NCBI GenBank assembly: GCA_032358165.1
Contig: JAALGY010000032.1
Location: forward strand, 3,720,001-3,784,000
Direction: 5' to 3'
Origin: Diplosphaera chodatii
Taxonomy: Eukaryota > Chlorophyta > Trebouxiophyceae > Prasiolales > Stichococcaceae
Length of the DNA: 64,000 bases
The notes under the pieces were generated by a model. That model had not been told where the DNA came from. It saw only the letters and a list, made by a program, of their open reading frames with translations, and searched no databases. Below, piece after piece: positions 1 through 13,438 of this stretch. The translations under genes were made by a program, and so were the position numbers. Each line of letters starts with the position of its first letter. The stretch's first letter is position 1.

Positions 1-140
1 ACGGACGTTCCAAGGCGTCCACCGCGACTGTTGTGTCTATTACAACAATCATATGCCTCTGCAGCCGTGTACCTCGCAGCCCGGCTGTGTAGAGCTGCCG
101 TACATGTGAATTGAGGTGGGAGCGTTTCCCCTACCTGCAG

Positions 141-3100
141 GGGGCACTCGTTCTGGCGGTCGTCGCTGCCGCGCTGCTTGCAGCGGCCGCACCCGCGGTG
201 AGCACTGGTTCAAATAAATTGAGCACGTGCTGGCTGCGGCGTCTGGCCTGCTTGCTCGATGATGCCTGTGCCACATGCCGGTTGGTCAAACCAGCGAGCT
301 GCTGCAATTACCACCACGCCCGGGACTCTTGACGTGGCACCGGCCGCATTGTAGGCAGCCGTCAACGACGTGGATGTGCTCAACTTCGCATTGAACCTGG
401 AGTACCTCGAGGTGAGTCGGACGCCCGGTGGCAGTGCAGCAGTCCGACATGGCGACTACTGTTTTTTGTCCGATTACGCGTCGAACGCCAGTGAGTCAGC
501 CTCACGGTTGTCGTTGCCTGTCTGCAGGGCGAGTTCTACGCCTTGTGAGTCCTCTGGCACGACCCGTGCCGGCTCCTGCCGTGGCTGGATGTACTGCTTC
601 ATTGCTCACACTTTGCACTGCATTGCCTGGAACTTCGTGACAGCAGACACGTGTAACCGCTACGCGGTGCTGACTGAACTGACGGTCATTGTCAACCCTG
701 CCTGCAGCGCTGTCTACGGAAAGGGCCTGCCGGCAAACCTGAGGTGTGCTGTGCTGAGTTCCCCTTCAGAAGCCGAACGGCTGCCCATCCGACAAGTGCC
801 CATCGTCAGCCAAAGAATAAAACGTGCTCATACAAGCTTCCGAAACGTGGACAGCAGCGGCATCTGGCAGCAAGCGACACCGTGTGAGTCCTGATGCAGG
901 GGTGGCGGCCCGCCCTCCATCGGTGGCAAGAAGTACAAGTTCAACACCGAGCTCGTCGGGGTGCGGCATGGCCTGCAGTGCACCTCCTAGGCCATCATCC
1001 TGTTCGTCAAGTGTCCAAACGCTGCAAGCTCCTGTTTGCCGGAGTACCAGACATGACGTGTTGAGCCCCTTCCCCTGCGGCGCATGAGCTGTCTGAGCAC
1101 CCCCCATCCCCTGCTGGCGGAATTCTAGCTGGCCCGCTGTTGGGCTGTGCAGTGCTGGGCTGCCCGCATCAGGCTGCAGGCACCCGAGGGGATGTGGCAC
1201 AACCGGTACAAGGACTCAGAACCGAGAATCAGTGTCCTCCTTGCTGCAGCGCATCGCCGTCGAGATCGCCCAGGACGAGATTGCCCACGTCAAGTTCCTG
1301 CGCGCGGCGCTCGGCCGCGCAGCCGCCAGGATGCCCAGGATCAACATGTGAGTCGCATGTCGATGGCCGACATCCATGGCCAACGTCATCGCTGATGAGT
1401 TGTGACAGGACACCACTGGACACCACTTGTGTCAGCTGTCTAGTCCTGCACAACAGTGGCGATTGTGTTGAACCCATGCGCATCTCATTGTTGATGTGCA
1501 TGCCCATATCTGGCTGAGCTGTGGCTGCATGTAGCAGCTTCCATGATGCCAGCACATACAGAGGTCTATGGAAGTCGTCCCACACTGCTGCGCCCTGCCC
1601 TGCAGCGGCACCGCATTCTCCGACGCCGCCGACGCCGCGCTGATGACCAAGCTGAACCCGCGCTTCACCCCCTACCTCAACCAGCCGCAGGACCTGATCT
1701 TCCTGCACGGCGCCTTCATCTTCGAGGACGTGGGCGTGACCGCCTACAAGGTGCAGACAAGAACTTGCTGAGCATGTTGCACTATGGTCATGCCAAGGGC
1801 TCAGGCGGCACCACAACTCACCGCCTGCAGCATGCACCTCCAGTTGTGTCTCGGTTGAAGTGCCTTGCGCACATGCCTTGTGCCGCTGCTGACAGACTGG
1901 TTTCGCACCTGTTGCATAGGGCGCCGCCCCGCTGATCGCCAGCAAGGCCTACCTGAGCGCCGCCGCCGGCATCCTGTCCGTCGAGGCATACCACGCAGGT
2001 AAAGTGACGAGTGTCTGCGGCATTTGATAGAATCGCCGCCACTGCATTGGCACACACCCTGCAAAAGTGTACGTTCTCGTCACCGTGCTGGCTCTGAGCC
2101 TATGCCATGCTCTGTGCCCGCAGGTGCCATCCGCACGCTGCTGTACGCGTCCCTGGCCACCAAGATCCAGCCGTACGCCGCCACGGTGCGCATCTATGCC
2201 CCCCTGATGTGATCTGGTGTCTCACGAAGCCGCGCCGTCTGTGAATCGCAGCAGAGCGTGCGCCTGCTCACAGCAGATCACCACCATTTCTCATTCCCTG
2301 AAACCCGCATCGCCTCGATCATGAAGTCTGGGGTTTTTAGGTGTGCCTTTGAGAACTGCCCCGCAGGTGCTGGACATCACGTGGGCCATCTCCCGCCTGC
2401 GCGGCAAGGTGGGCGGCGGCAAGGACCAGGGCCTGCAGTCCCCCCGCACCGGCGGCGCCAACATCGTGCCCGCCGACGGTGCGACCCCTTTCAGGATCCA
2501 GGGTTTAGGGGACCGAACAGCGGGGTCACGACTGGGGTCGATCCATGTACAAACTGGGAACTCGCAGTCCTGGGCCATCTGAGTTGATTGCATCTTCGTC
2601 ACCGCACCTGCTCACTGCTTGGAGCTGTGTGGCCGGCGGCTTGGGCACAGCAGATGCCAAGTATGTTGTGCAACTGCTTGGTTTCGCGGTTGTGCCTGCC
2701 CACCCTATGCTACTACGTGCTGAAGGATCTGAGCATGCTGCTATACAGGCAACTCGGTGGCCTTCGGCCGCACCACCAGCCAGGTGCTGCGCATCGTGTA
2801 CCTGGGCGGCGCGTCCAGGGGGTGAGTCATATTCCTGTATCCAGGATCCAGCCTCAGATAGCTAGCCCATATTCACGTGTTCTGCATGCACCGTGTGCGA
2901 TCCTGCTGCAGCGACCTTGTGCTCTTGAGGCTGGCTGAACCGTTCTGTCTCGCTGTGCAGTGGCTTCTTCCCCGACGGCCTCACCGGCACCATCAAGGTG
3001 AGCAGTCAAAGCAGGAGCCTGCATCACTTTTGAGCTGATGCAAGGCATGTATGTCAGGAAGCGCATTCAGGCGCCACTGATGACTGGTGCATGCTCGCGG

Positions 3101-3161
3101 GATGGCTCGTCACGATTGGGGGTTCTGACCAGCCTGCCTGTGCGCACTGCAGACCGCTTGA
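141..3161 (+). CDS. Ferritin-like desiccation-related protein, copy 1 (5' partial)
   Basis: Spliced gene of the Ferritin_2 / PCC13-62 desiccation-related family. Visible exons give, in order: a hydrophobic Ala/Leu-rich signal segment (141-197); a first helix containing [14 protein letters not shown] followed by [18 protein letters not shown] (707-742); [14 protein letters not shown] (about 900-950); [18 protein letters not shown] (about 1262-1312); an [18 protein letters not shown] exon; [12 protein letters not shown]; a helix with [25 protein letters not shown]; a [18 protein letters not shown] exon; and [12 protein letters not shown] ending TA-stop at 3159-3161. The ExxH-type pairs (DEIAH, EAYH) are the expected di-metal ligands. 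By comparison with the downstream copy, the ATG exon lies left of the window. Family role: secreted or vesicular stress protein; biochemical activity is not established. Confidence 0.85.
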
Positions 3162-3949
3162 GGGCAACTACATGTCTCCGCCTCACTGCTGGAGGGCGAG
3201 CTGGCGTTTTGACGCCATGCTGCGGCATTCAGTGCCGTTTGCGTCGGAGGCCAACAACTCAATCTGCAGACTTCAGTTACTGTAGCAGACCGTGAAACAC
3301 CGAGCATTTTTGCATGGACATATCTAGGCAGGCCCGAGGTTTCTGTCAGTCATTTTGGTCTCTATGGTCCACAGTATCCACTTGCATTTGATTGCTCTGC
3401 CTGACTACTGTCAACTCGCCAACCTACGGTTGTGTTGAAAACTGGGTGCAATTGCTGGTTCAGACACGCACCTTCGCACGTGGCACTTACTTTCAGGCAT
3501 AAGCAGCAGCAGCTAGCAGCCCCTCATCAGTCACCACAAGGTGCCACGTACATCGCATCTGGTCCGAGCCCCTCTGACCCACACATGTGACTGTCGCTTC
3601 GACAAGCGCCAACATTGAAGACTTGAGACTCGTTACAGCATCAGTTGGTACCTGCAATGACCTCGTCCCCCGCCTTACAAAGCCACGAGAATCTATCCGA
3701 CAGGAATATAAAAACCTTGGATGTGGCAGCCGGGGCAGCAGCACCACAACGCCCTGGATGCTCTCACTTTTCAGCACATCCGCATGTTTGCGCGGTACTG
3801 AAGTCAGAACTTTGCAGTAGCTCACCTGCACAACTCATCAGCACACTCTCAGAACCGGACGTGACGGCACTGCGCTCGCATCTACATCACAGCACGCGCA
3901 ATACCTTCCCGTGCCCACCGCCTGTGCCAGACAGGTGTCGCAGGCCAAC
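3162..3949. other. Intergenic gap between tandem ferritin-like genes
   Basis: About 790 bases after the stop of copy 1 and before the ATG of copy 2. I see no coding exon supported by homology or consistent splice sites. It should hold the 3' UTR of copy 1 and the promoter of copy 2. Confidence 0.5.
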
Positions 3950-6900
3950 ATGAAGGTGAGATGATCCCGCACTGCCTTTGCGCGCTGTTGATCGCTCCAG
4001 ATAGGTGCGCAGCGGGTGAACCCCGAGCATGCGGCTGCGTGGGCTGTTATTCGTCGCGTTGCGACCCATGCGCCAACTAGCGTGCCGGACACGGCACAAA
4101 TGATGACATGCTGTGCTACATGCCATCGGGACCCCTGGCAACATGCGCACAGCCAAGCGTAAGCACTGCACCTGCCGCACAAACTCCCACAGGCTCAGAT
4201 TTGTTTCTGCGCCCTGGTCCCATATTCGTCCCAAATAGATGTTCAGGCACAGTACGCAGATACGTATTGCAGTTGTGCATGGCATTTTCGCGGAGTCAGG
4301 CGCAAAGTCGTGCCCAGGTGCCGGGCAAGCGTGCCCAGCTCTATCTCCTGCTGGCAGGGCCCAGTCAGCATGATCAGGCATGCACGGCAGCCTGACGCCA
4401 GCTGCTGTACTACAAGCAGGTGGCCCTGGTCGCAGCCGTGGCCGCCGCGCTTCTGGCGGTGGCGGCCGTCACGCCCGTGGTGAGCCGCATGACGAATGGC
4501 AACCTTTCCCTTGCGTCAGCCACAGACGTTACTCCATAGCAGATACACCACTTGACGCCCATACTGGTTGATGTATGTGATTTATTCTGCTGTATAGGCC
4601 TCTCAGGGGGTCACGGATGTGGACATCCTCAACTTCGCGCTGAACCTTGAGTAAGGGACCCCGGCTCTGAGCACTTGCACCTCCGTTGCCATGCATGCAT
4701 CTTTTGATCAGCACGCGTGTCGCGCCCTGCCTTGTCGCACGCACTTATCACTGATATAGAATTTGCGATGCGGTTTAGGTACCTGGAGGCCGAGTTCTAC
4801 CTGTACGCCGTGACCGGCTCTGGCATCCCCAGCCAGTACCGGTGGGTGCACCCTTGAGCAGGGTTTTGACACCTGCACTGCAAGCTGCCGCAGTCGCCCG
4901 CCTGCCACATGCCAATGGCAGCTCGCCGTGCGTCACAGCTCTCCGTGACAAGCAGCCTTTGATTGTGGTGTGCACATGCAGCGGCGGTGGCCCCCGCTCG
5001 ACTGGTGGCAGGGAGGCTGACTTCTGCCGCAAGAGCGTCAAGGTACGTGCAGCCTTACCTGACCAGCTTTGTGGAAGACCGCCGAGTAGTCAACTCGCAC
5101 GCGTCGCCGCCGCTCAGCCCCTGACCTCCTGTATGTCTGCAAATGCAACACCAAGGTGCCGCGCAGCCCCGCCATCCCAGAGGCCACCAACAACAGATGA
5201 TGACTGCCTGTACCAATCGTGCATAGTGTTGCTGCGCTGCAGAGGATCGCCACGGAGATCGCCACCGACGAGCTCAACCACGTCATCTTCCTGCGGACCG
5301 CCCTTGGCAGCGCTGCCGTGCCCATTCCGCTGCTGAACATGTGCGCATGCCTGACCAGCGTGGCAGATCCGCTGGTGCAGCCAGAGCCTGTGTCAGTCGC
5401 CACTTTGGAGGGTTGAGAGCCAGCCATGTCTGCGTGCTGTGTAACATCTATATGTGGCTCTACGCCTGGGCAGGCAGGGCTGCCTGTCGTCAAGGTCCGT
5501 GCTGTATCCGCTCAACCCACAAACGACGAGTTCTCTGCACCGCAGTGGAACCGCGTTCGCTGATGCCGCCGATGCCGCGCTGAGCACCAAGCTGAGGCCG
5601 CGCTTCTCTCCGTACCGCGAGAGCGACTACGACCTGCTGTTCCTGCACGGTGCGCCCCGCATTACGTTTTGCCGTACAGCGCAGCACAGCTTGCTCAGTC
5701 TTCATAACATGCAGGTTGGGACATGTTGCCATGACTGCCGCTGTGCATGGCATGCTTGGCTGTGGTCATGTGACACCGCTGCTGCTGCGCCTCCAGGCGC
5801 CTTCATCTTCGAGGACGTGGGTGTCACCGCCTACAAGGTGCGAAGCCCACCACCCTGCAGCGCCAATACCCTCGTCTGTGATGCACATGTCAGGGAACGC
5901 AGCGCTGTCTTCCTGTAGTGATGGCACACTTGCGGTCGCTGCCCTGCACAGCAGCTGCACCAGCACTGCAGCACGAAATTGCCAAGCGATGCTGGGGAGC
6001 TCCACGCCGAGCCCGCTGCGCCACCCCGCGGCCTGACCGCATGCCTGCGCACCGCAGGGCGCCGCCGCCCTGATCTCCAGCAAGGCCTACCTGGACGCCG
6101 CAGCCGGCATCCTGTCCGTGGAGGCGTACCACGCCGGCTCCATCCGCACCCAGCTGTACCAGAAGGTGCGCCTCGCAGCGTTTTCGAGATCGAGTCGTGG
6201 TGCCTGGCGCCCCGGCGATGTTCTCGAGGCTGCGCCCGCCCCGGATGGCGAGGGTGGCTGCTCCTCCCCTGCTGGGATGCCCCGCTGCTGACACCTGCAA
6301 CGCTGACCCAGCGCGCTCCGGAGCTGACGGCCCAAGTGCCCTGATCGGGGTGCGGTGTGGTGCAGGCCGACGTGAGGGTGCGCCCGTACGGCGTGCGCGT
6401 GAAGGACATCGTCGCCGCCATCTCCGCGCTGCGCGGCGCTGTTGGAGGTGAGGCGTCGGGCTGCCCCGACTGTCTGCCACAAAAACGCCGCAGACCATCC
6501 GCAGCTGTGGTGCACGTGCGCTGAGCTGTGTGCCCGACTGTGCGCTGAGTGCGCCCGACGAGGCGGCGCGTGCTGACAAGGGTCTTGCATCCCGGCAGGC
6601 GGCAAGGACGAGGGCATCGTGAAGGCCCGCGCCGCCAACATCGTGCCCACGGATGGTGCGCTGCCAGCACGGCGCATGCCCGTTCCATGTGTGCAGCTAC
6701 ACCCCTGAACAATGTGGCTTTGCAGGTCCACCACTGCCTGGGGCCAGCAAGTCCCGTCGGGGCTGGCTCCAGTTGGGCAGCCGTGAAGAGCGGTGTCCAA
6801 CGGCATCGGATGCTGCTGGTTACGCGCGACGGGCTGCTGCTCATCACCTTGATCGTGTGCCCCTGCAGGCAACAGCATCGCCTTCGGCCGCACGACGGCC

Positions 6901-7237
6901 GAGGTGCTGCCCATCGTGTACCTGGGCACCGCCGGCGGCGGGTGAGCCACTACACCCTGGCCCCCCTGCACTTGCGGTTGATGGGCCCCCCCTGCTGCTG
7001 CATCGCACATGAGGCTGGTGGCATGTATGTGCGTGCTGGCTTGGCACGGTGACTGCAGCAGCATGCTGACAGTGGTTTGTTTCCGTTTCGTAGTGGCTTC
7101 TTCCCCAACGGCCTGAACGGACTCATCAAGGTGAGCCCATGCCTGGCTGGGATGTGCCAAGGCGTGCTGCTGGCATGATCAAACCCAATCGGATGGAACA
7201 AACACCTGTTGCAGTGGGTTCATGGCATTGGTTGTTG
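3950..7237 (+). CDS. Ferritin-like desiccation-related protein, copy 2
   Basis: Complete paralogue of the preceding gene, same strand, same exon order. Exon 1 is ATG AAG (3950-3955) followed by GTGAGA; exon 2 continues with [14 protein letters not shown], a signal peptide. Later exons encode [98 protein letters not shown], an [29 protein letters not shown] exon, [43 protein letters not shown] and [12 protein letters not shown]. Ligand pairs DELNH and EAYH are kept. The last acceptor is ambiguous: stop at 7235-7237, or IK-stop using the CAG before 7265. The shared intron layout indicates tandem duplication. A TGTAA at 7530-7534 could be its poly(A) signal. Confidence 0.87.
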
Positions 7238-8086
7238 ACAAGCAGACCATGCTTACTGTTGCAGTGATTGCGGGTCTACTAAAGGATGGCGACTGGGGTG
7301 GAGAGCGCCACGTAAAGCATCTGCACACAGCGCATGGTTATCAAGTGTATGAACGTGGGGACGAAGACAATATGAGTTTTTGATCGGCTGTCGAATTTGC
7401 TTCATTGCACTGGACCTGTGCTGCGAGCGCCTTATTCTTATATTTTTGATCCCGTGCTGGATATCCTGCTGAGTGCAGTGGTTGGCGCGTATGTCACGTA
7501 GCAATGTTTGATTTGTTTTACCTGCTGTATGTAACGGCAGTGAGATGCCTCGGAGCATCGGGCAGCTGCGACACAGGCACCCTGACAGTGTGCCAGCAGC
7601 AACCATCGGTCAGAGCATGGGCAGGTCTAGTCAGAAGGGCTGCCAGTCAAAGGTATCCCCATTACACCTTGCACTTGAGGGACTCTCCCGACTCTGTCAT
7701 GGCCATCGTCGGGTGTGGCATTGACATGCTTGCAGGTTGCAGCAAGTTGAACGCCAGGGTCAAGTCAAGCATTGGGGACCAGAATATCGCCGGCCATTTG
7801 CCTATATACCCAGTACATATCACATGGGATTTGCTGAAAAAAGACCACCTGAGTCAGATCGTGTTGCCTCGTCGACGGCAGCAGCAGTCTATCTACGCAG
7901 TCATTATCGGAGGAAGGTCGTGGACTGGCTCCTTCTGCATGGCCTGTAGAGCACGCAGGCTGACCACGCCTCCCGTCACTGCTTACAGCCAGCTGTGCCG
8001 GCGCGCCATCTGATATGCAGCCCAACGGCAGGGCTCCTCTTCAGCCTGTGATGAGCCTGTGATGGCGACCGCGTGACCCCTAACGC
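7238..8086. other. Intergenic region before the transporter gene
   Basis: About 850 bases with no exon I can support. It includes AT-richer stretches and a TGTAA motif at 7530 (green-algal poly(A) signal type), and should contain the promoter of the transporter gene. Confidence 0.45.
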
Positions 8087-11000
8087 ATGCAAGAGACGAC
8101 CAGCGAACGGAGCGTGCACCCCTTTTCGGTTGAGACGCCTCCCGAACTGCCACCTGACCCGCAGCCGCCAGCTGTGACCCCGGAGCCGGACATGAGCGCA
8201 CTCGCCTCAGCGGCCAGCGGCGACCTGCAGCCGCTGCTGGATGAGGAGGCGCAGCACAGCTGGCGAAGACAGCGTGGAGACCTGCGCTGCCATGACTCGG
8301 CGGCGTCATCCAGCAGGTGTGCGACTGTGGCCTACGTAGGTTCGAGCAGTCAAGGTACCCCATACGGCCATCCTGCATCCCGCAACCAATCAGCTCAGCA
8401 ACATCTGCCAAGAGCACAGAGAGCAGCTCTGGCTGCAACCACCACCCATGGGATGTACACCTGCTGCCAGCTCAGGCGCTGAGCCAGGTGGCAGGCATGG
8501 CGGTGCACATACCGGAGCTCCTGCAGACGCCGGCAGATGTGCCCTATACAGAAGCATTTCCAGTACGCAGCATCAGCCCTGCACAGCCTGTCGCTTCCGC
8601 CTGCAGGCTGTCCGACCAGCCGCGTGCCGTGTGGATTCTGACGCTGTTCGCCGGCATCGGCGGCTTCCTGTTTGGCTACGACACCGGCGTCATCAGCGGC
8701 GCGCTGCCGTACCTGCGCGACGAGCTGCTGCTGCCGGTCATCCACGATGACAGATGGTGAGGGTTGCGTATGACTCCTCTCGAGAGGAGTGACATTCATG
8801 ATAAAATTGATGGCAAGCTCGACCTTCAATTCCTACACCCGCACTGCCCATGGCATGTTGCCCATTGCCAACTCGAGCCCACAGCCTGAATGTGCCTCCG
8901 TCTGGCGTTGTCACAAGGCAGGACTGATCACCTAGTGAGAGATTTGTATGTCTGCGGGCAGGCTGCAATGGGTGCAGGGCGCAATTGTCAGCTCAGCAGT
9001 CGCAGCAGCAGCCGTTGGCGCTGCGATCGGCGGCGTGCTCAGCGACCGCATAGGTGGGCATGGGGCCTTCATGCACATCATTATGAACGCCATGCTATGG
9101 GTTCTGTCAGTCCCACAATGCAGAAGGGCCATCGCAGCATTGATATTGGTGGTGTGGCTGAACACATGCGCAATAGCAGATGCAGACATGGAGAACATAT
9201 CAATGTTGCGCAGGCCGGAAGCGCATGCTGCTTGCGGGCGATGTGCTGTTTGCAGCGGGGGCATTGTTGATGGGCCTGGCGTCCAGCATCACCCTCCTCA
9301 TATCAGGTCCTTCCAGCACCCCAAGCTGATTCCGCAGCGCCCACAGATGCTGTGACATCAATGCCGTCTGTCTGATACATGCACTCGGCCCGCGACAAGG
9401 ATGTGCCCTTGCTGTGCCTTGCATAATTGTGCAAGGGGCACTGCTTGACTTGGTGGTTCACCGCAGGGTCACTGTGTGCTGCCGAGTGCTGTCGCTGTGT
9501 GACCCTCCCTGCCCCGAGGCTGCTGGTTCCAACCCTTACCGGCAGTGCCCTCTGATGCTGTGCCCTTGGCCTAAGCACCACAGCATGATCGGGCACATGA
9601 TGGTGCTGTACATCTGTGAAGAGCTTTACATTGTATGCTTTTAGGCAGAGTTTTGGTGGGCCTCGGGGTGGGCCTTGCATCTGTGACTGTCCCGGTGAGC
9701 ACTGCCGCCACAGCAATGTCTGTTAGGGCTTAGAACCCAGGACTCCTTTGAATAGATATCTGGAGAGGTCGAACTGAGTTGCTGGTCGCACCTGACAGGT
9801 GTACATTGCCGAGGCAGCGCCGCCAGCTGTGCGCGCCAGCCTGGTTACTGTGAATGTGTTCATGATCACCTGCGGCCAGTTCGCAGCCTATGTTGCCGAC
9901 TATGCGTGAGTGCTGGCTGCCCTCAGGCGTGCTGCTACCTCACCAATCTTTGGGCGATATGCCAGCTGCAGCACACATTCTAGCTCAGGCTTCCCAGCGC
10001 TGATTGCGAGGGTGTCTTGCCTGAAAGTAACGTCTTCTAGCACAGGTTCACCTTTGTGCCTGGTACCTGGCGGTGGATGCTGGGCATCGCGGGCGTCCCC
10101 GCCCTGGTGCAGGCGGTCGGCCTGCTGTTCCTGCCCGAGTCGCCCAGGTGCTGCAGCGAGGATCTCGATGCGAGTTCTGCTCCATAAATGTCGCGTGTGG
10201 CCCGAAGTGGTGTGTAGTGCGGTGAAACTAGCTTGCGTCGCAAATCTGCCAATTTGACACTTTCAAGGCTGCTGGTCAGTACTGCTCCTGTGTCAAACAG
10301 GTGGCTGGCATCCGGGGGCCAAGCAGACAAAGCAAAACAGGCACTGCAGGCGCTGTATGCGCAGCCAGACGCTGAGACAGCGGCAGCTGAGCTGCACCTG
10401 AAGGAGGGCAGCTGCGGCGATGGCGGGAATGGTGGCCAGGTCGGAGATGGTGTCGGCATTGACAGCATTGCGGAGGACGACGCTGCCGAGGCAGAAGGCA
10501 ACAGCCATGCTGACCTGATTAGCGGTGGTGGCAGCGCCGGCACAGCGGCAGAGCAGTCAACGTGGCAGCTGCTGCGCAGCGCGGCCGTGCGTGCAGAGCT
10601 CAGGCTAGGTGCATCCGTGTGAACCTGCTTGCAGAGCCTGGTGACGGCAGCCTTGCTTCGCTGCTGCTGCAGCAACATGTGCTTGCAGCAACGCCTCACG
10701 CTGACTGGCTTGTTCGCAGGCCTTGGCCTGCAGATACTACAGCAGCTCGGCGGCATCAACACGGTGCGCTGCTATGCCATCACCATGTTTACACCTCTTA
10801 AGCCTGTGCACTGATGCATGTACCTGTGCACCAACAACTAAGTGCACCCACTGCGAGCTGCGTGATCTACATGCACATGGACTTGACGTGCAAGGGGGTT
10901 GCCTGGCCTCCACTGCAGGTGATGTACTACACGCCGGCAATCCTGCAGCTCGCGGGCGTGACGGACAAGCGCGATGCGCTGCTGGTGGCCCTCATACCGG

Positions 11001-12758
11001 CAGCCGTCAATGCTGGCGGCACCCTGGTCGGCATGGCCGCCATCGACCGCTTCGGCCGCAGGTGGGAGCAGATTGTAGCTATCATTCCTTCACATCTGTT
11101 TGTGGCGTGTTCCAGCAACTCCTGCAGCGCACCTGGCGTGGCCGCCCTCACTGACATGGCCCGAGACGTGTGGGGCACTGATGCCTTGAAGCGGGTCCGT
11201 CTGGGGTGTTTTGATCCGACAAGCACGCCAGTGCTGCAGTGCAAGGCCATGTGCAACAGCTCACTTGCAATCCGTCATGTGCTTTCCGGCAGGAAGCTCA
11301 TGCTGAGCAGCACGCTGGGCGTCGCGGCGGCGCTGCTTGCGCTGGCCGGCGCCTTCCGGCTGCTGGAGGGCAGCGCCCCGGCGGTCGACGCGGCCGCCAG
11401 CACGTGCCCCGTCGGCGCGCCGCCGCCCGGCAGCTGCCCCGCCTGCTTGACAGCCGGGTGCGCGTGCCAACCTGTGCAGGAGCTGACAAGCCCTTGCGGC
11501 AACAGGCCGCCATGGTCAAAGTCCACCAGCTGGCACGGCCATGTCCCACTGTCACCGGCCTGTCGGAACAGATGTGAATGTCAGAGGTGTCCGTGTGATT
11601 ATCCTTGCCTCTGCGTGAGCCTCATATGTGTAGTGTGATGGGTCATGGGTGTCAATGCGCCTTCGGCATGCAGGTGTGGCTTCTGCGAGCCGCTGGGGCA
11701 TGGGCTGCAGCCGGGGACATGCGTGCCGCTGTCAGCGGAGGCGCAGTGCACCGCGGACGGCCGCCACGCCTTCTACCTCGCCGGCTGCCCAGGTGCTGGC
11801 AGACTCCAGTGCTGACATCACGAATTGAGGAGGTCCTTCTGCGAGGTTGCGCTAGTAGGTATGCAGCCCTTGGCACCCTCGTATGAGCACCGCAGGTCCC
11901 CTGACTACCAGCACGTCATTGCGTGCAGACCTGACACATACATGGCAGGCGGCGTCTTGCCTTTGGACGTAACAGCTGCTAACTCTGGCTGGCCTTGTGT
12001 CGGCCCTGCAGGCGCCCCGGCTTACACAGCCCTCGTGGTGGCGGCCATGCTCGCGTACCTGGCCGCATTCTCGCCCGGCATGGGGCCCGTGCCCTGGGCC
12101 GTCAACGCAGAGATCTACCCGCTACAGCTGCGGGGCCTGGCCAACGGCGCAGCCACCGCATCCAACTGGCTTGCAAATGCAGCGGTGAGCACCTCATTGC
12201 CATACCCATTGAATGCAGACATAAAGGTCTCACCGCAGTGCCGGGTGGTGTCCAGGTGATCCGATTAATCCCAGGTAATTCTGGTCATTTCGATTTGTTG
12301 TGCTGCAGGTCAGCCAGACGTTCCCTGTAGCGACGGCGGCACTGGGCGGCTCTGGCACATTCCTGGTGTACGCCTGCATCGCCGCCGCAGGCACAGTCTG
12401 GGTGTTCTTCGCCTTGCCCGAGACCGCAGGTGCGCTCCTCCCACACCGTAATCAGCTGCTGCGTCACATTTTAAGCAGGTCCCTGTAATGCCCGCGCAGC
12501 GCTGCACGCTGCTCGCTGTTTGCTGCAAGGGCGCCAGCTTGCCTGACCGTGACCATGCAGAGCAGGCATGTCGTACTCTGCTGCTCCTCAAGTGCCTGAC
12601 GAATGCCGAAAGTAGCCTCACAAGACTGCGATGGCTGTGCAGGGCTCAGCCTCGATGAGGTCCAGGAGCTGTTCCGCAGGCGCTCAAGAGCATCAGAGCC
12701 TGAGGTAGCCGTGTCTGACTCCGGCACAGCAGCGGCCGAGCAGCTTGGTGACAGCTGA
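8087..12758 (+). CDS. MFS sugar transporter, probable H+/myo-inositol symporter
   Basis: Twelve-helix Major Facilitator Superfamily protein of the sugar-porter family, plasma or vacuolar membrane. The N-terminus from ATG 8087 is Pro/Glu-rich and cytosolic. Then come [20 protein letters not shown] with [10 protein letters not shown] (TM1), [20 protein letters not shown] (TM2), SDRIGRRKALLAGDV, an [20 protein letters not shown] exon, [16 protein letters not shown], a variable acidic central loop (about 10320-10600), [14 protein letters not shown] and [14 protein letters not shown] (TM7), DRFGRRKLML, a Cys-rich extracellular loop with CPAC, CGFCEP and similar (11400-11790), [19 protein letters not shown] (TM10), and FFALPETAG followed by [12 protein letters not shown]. 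The TGA is at 12756-12758. The long Cys-rich loop between TM9 and TM10 is a hallmark of plant/animal INT-type inositol transporters; the substrate is inferred from this. Confidence 0.88.
8773..8790. repeat. 18-bp perfect palindrome in transporter intron
   Basis: ACTCCTCTCGAGAGGAGT reads identically on both strands. It lies 15 bases after the donor of the exon ending in HDDRW. It might be a protein-binding site or chance; no partner copy was seen nearby. Confidence 0.4.
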
Positions 12759-13438
12759 GGTGCTGCAAGTTGGCTGCGTGTACAACAGAGACATGAGCGG
12801 CAGCAGCATTAAGTTCTGGCAAGGAACTGCCATTGCCAGGGTTGCATGCAGGGGACTGTCAGCCAGTTGCTAGGAAGGAACAGCAGTCTACAGAGTCTGC
12901 CAGTGTTTAGGGTAGCAATAGATGACAACGGCAGCGTCCAGCGAAGTGGGAGTGCCTGTGCCATACAGTGACATCACACTGAACACACTGTGGCGCCAGT
13001 TCTTTGCTCGAAGGCGAGCTGGCAGCACTTCTGTGCGCAATCTTCGATTGTACTCTGTTTTAGCATAGGAGGTGTTGCAAGGCACATCAGATTGACTTGG
13101 ACTACACAATGATGCGCTGCAATGACTCTGCAGCGGTCCAGCGCCCTGTGCTACCCGCACAATTGCATTGTTGTAACTTATCACGTATGACGATCAATCA
13201 TAACACTGACATCTGTCCAACTATATGTGCTATGCAGCATGAAACAGTTGGAACACTGTCACTGCGCTGCATTGCTGTTGTCGTTTGATTTCAAAGTTCA
13301 TGACTGCATCAGCAGGTCACCGGCTTGGGACATGTGCCATCAGTGATCGTCCCGTGCCGCGGCCGACTCCCCTGACATTCCAAGACTGGTTCGCCGTATC
13401 TGCATGGGCTCAGCCATGTCACTCACTTGATGTGAGCA
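12759..13438. other. Convergent 3' intergenic region
   Basis: About 680 bases between the converging transporter (+) and PKA regulatory subunit (-) genes. No coding exon, structural RNA or repeat was recognised; it presumably holds both 3' UTRs. Confidence 0.5.

Noticed and set aside
1229..1945. 238-codon minus-strand frame
   Set aside because: It is antisense to ferritin-like exons with clear family motifs; no independent support.
5831..7160. Long minus-strand frames (338 and 357 codons)
   Set aside because: Antisense shadows of copy 2 ferritin-like exons; GC-rich sequence keeps the reverse frames open.
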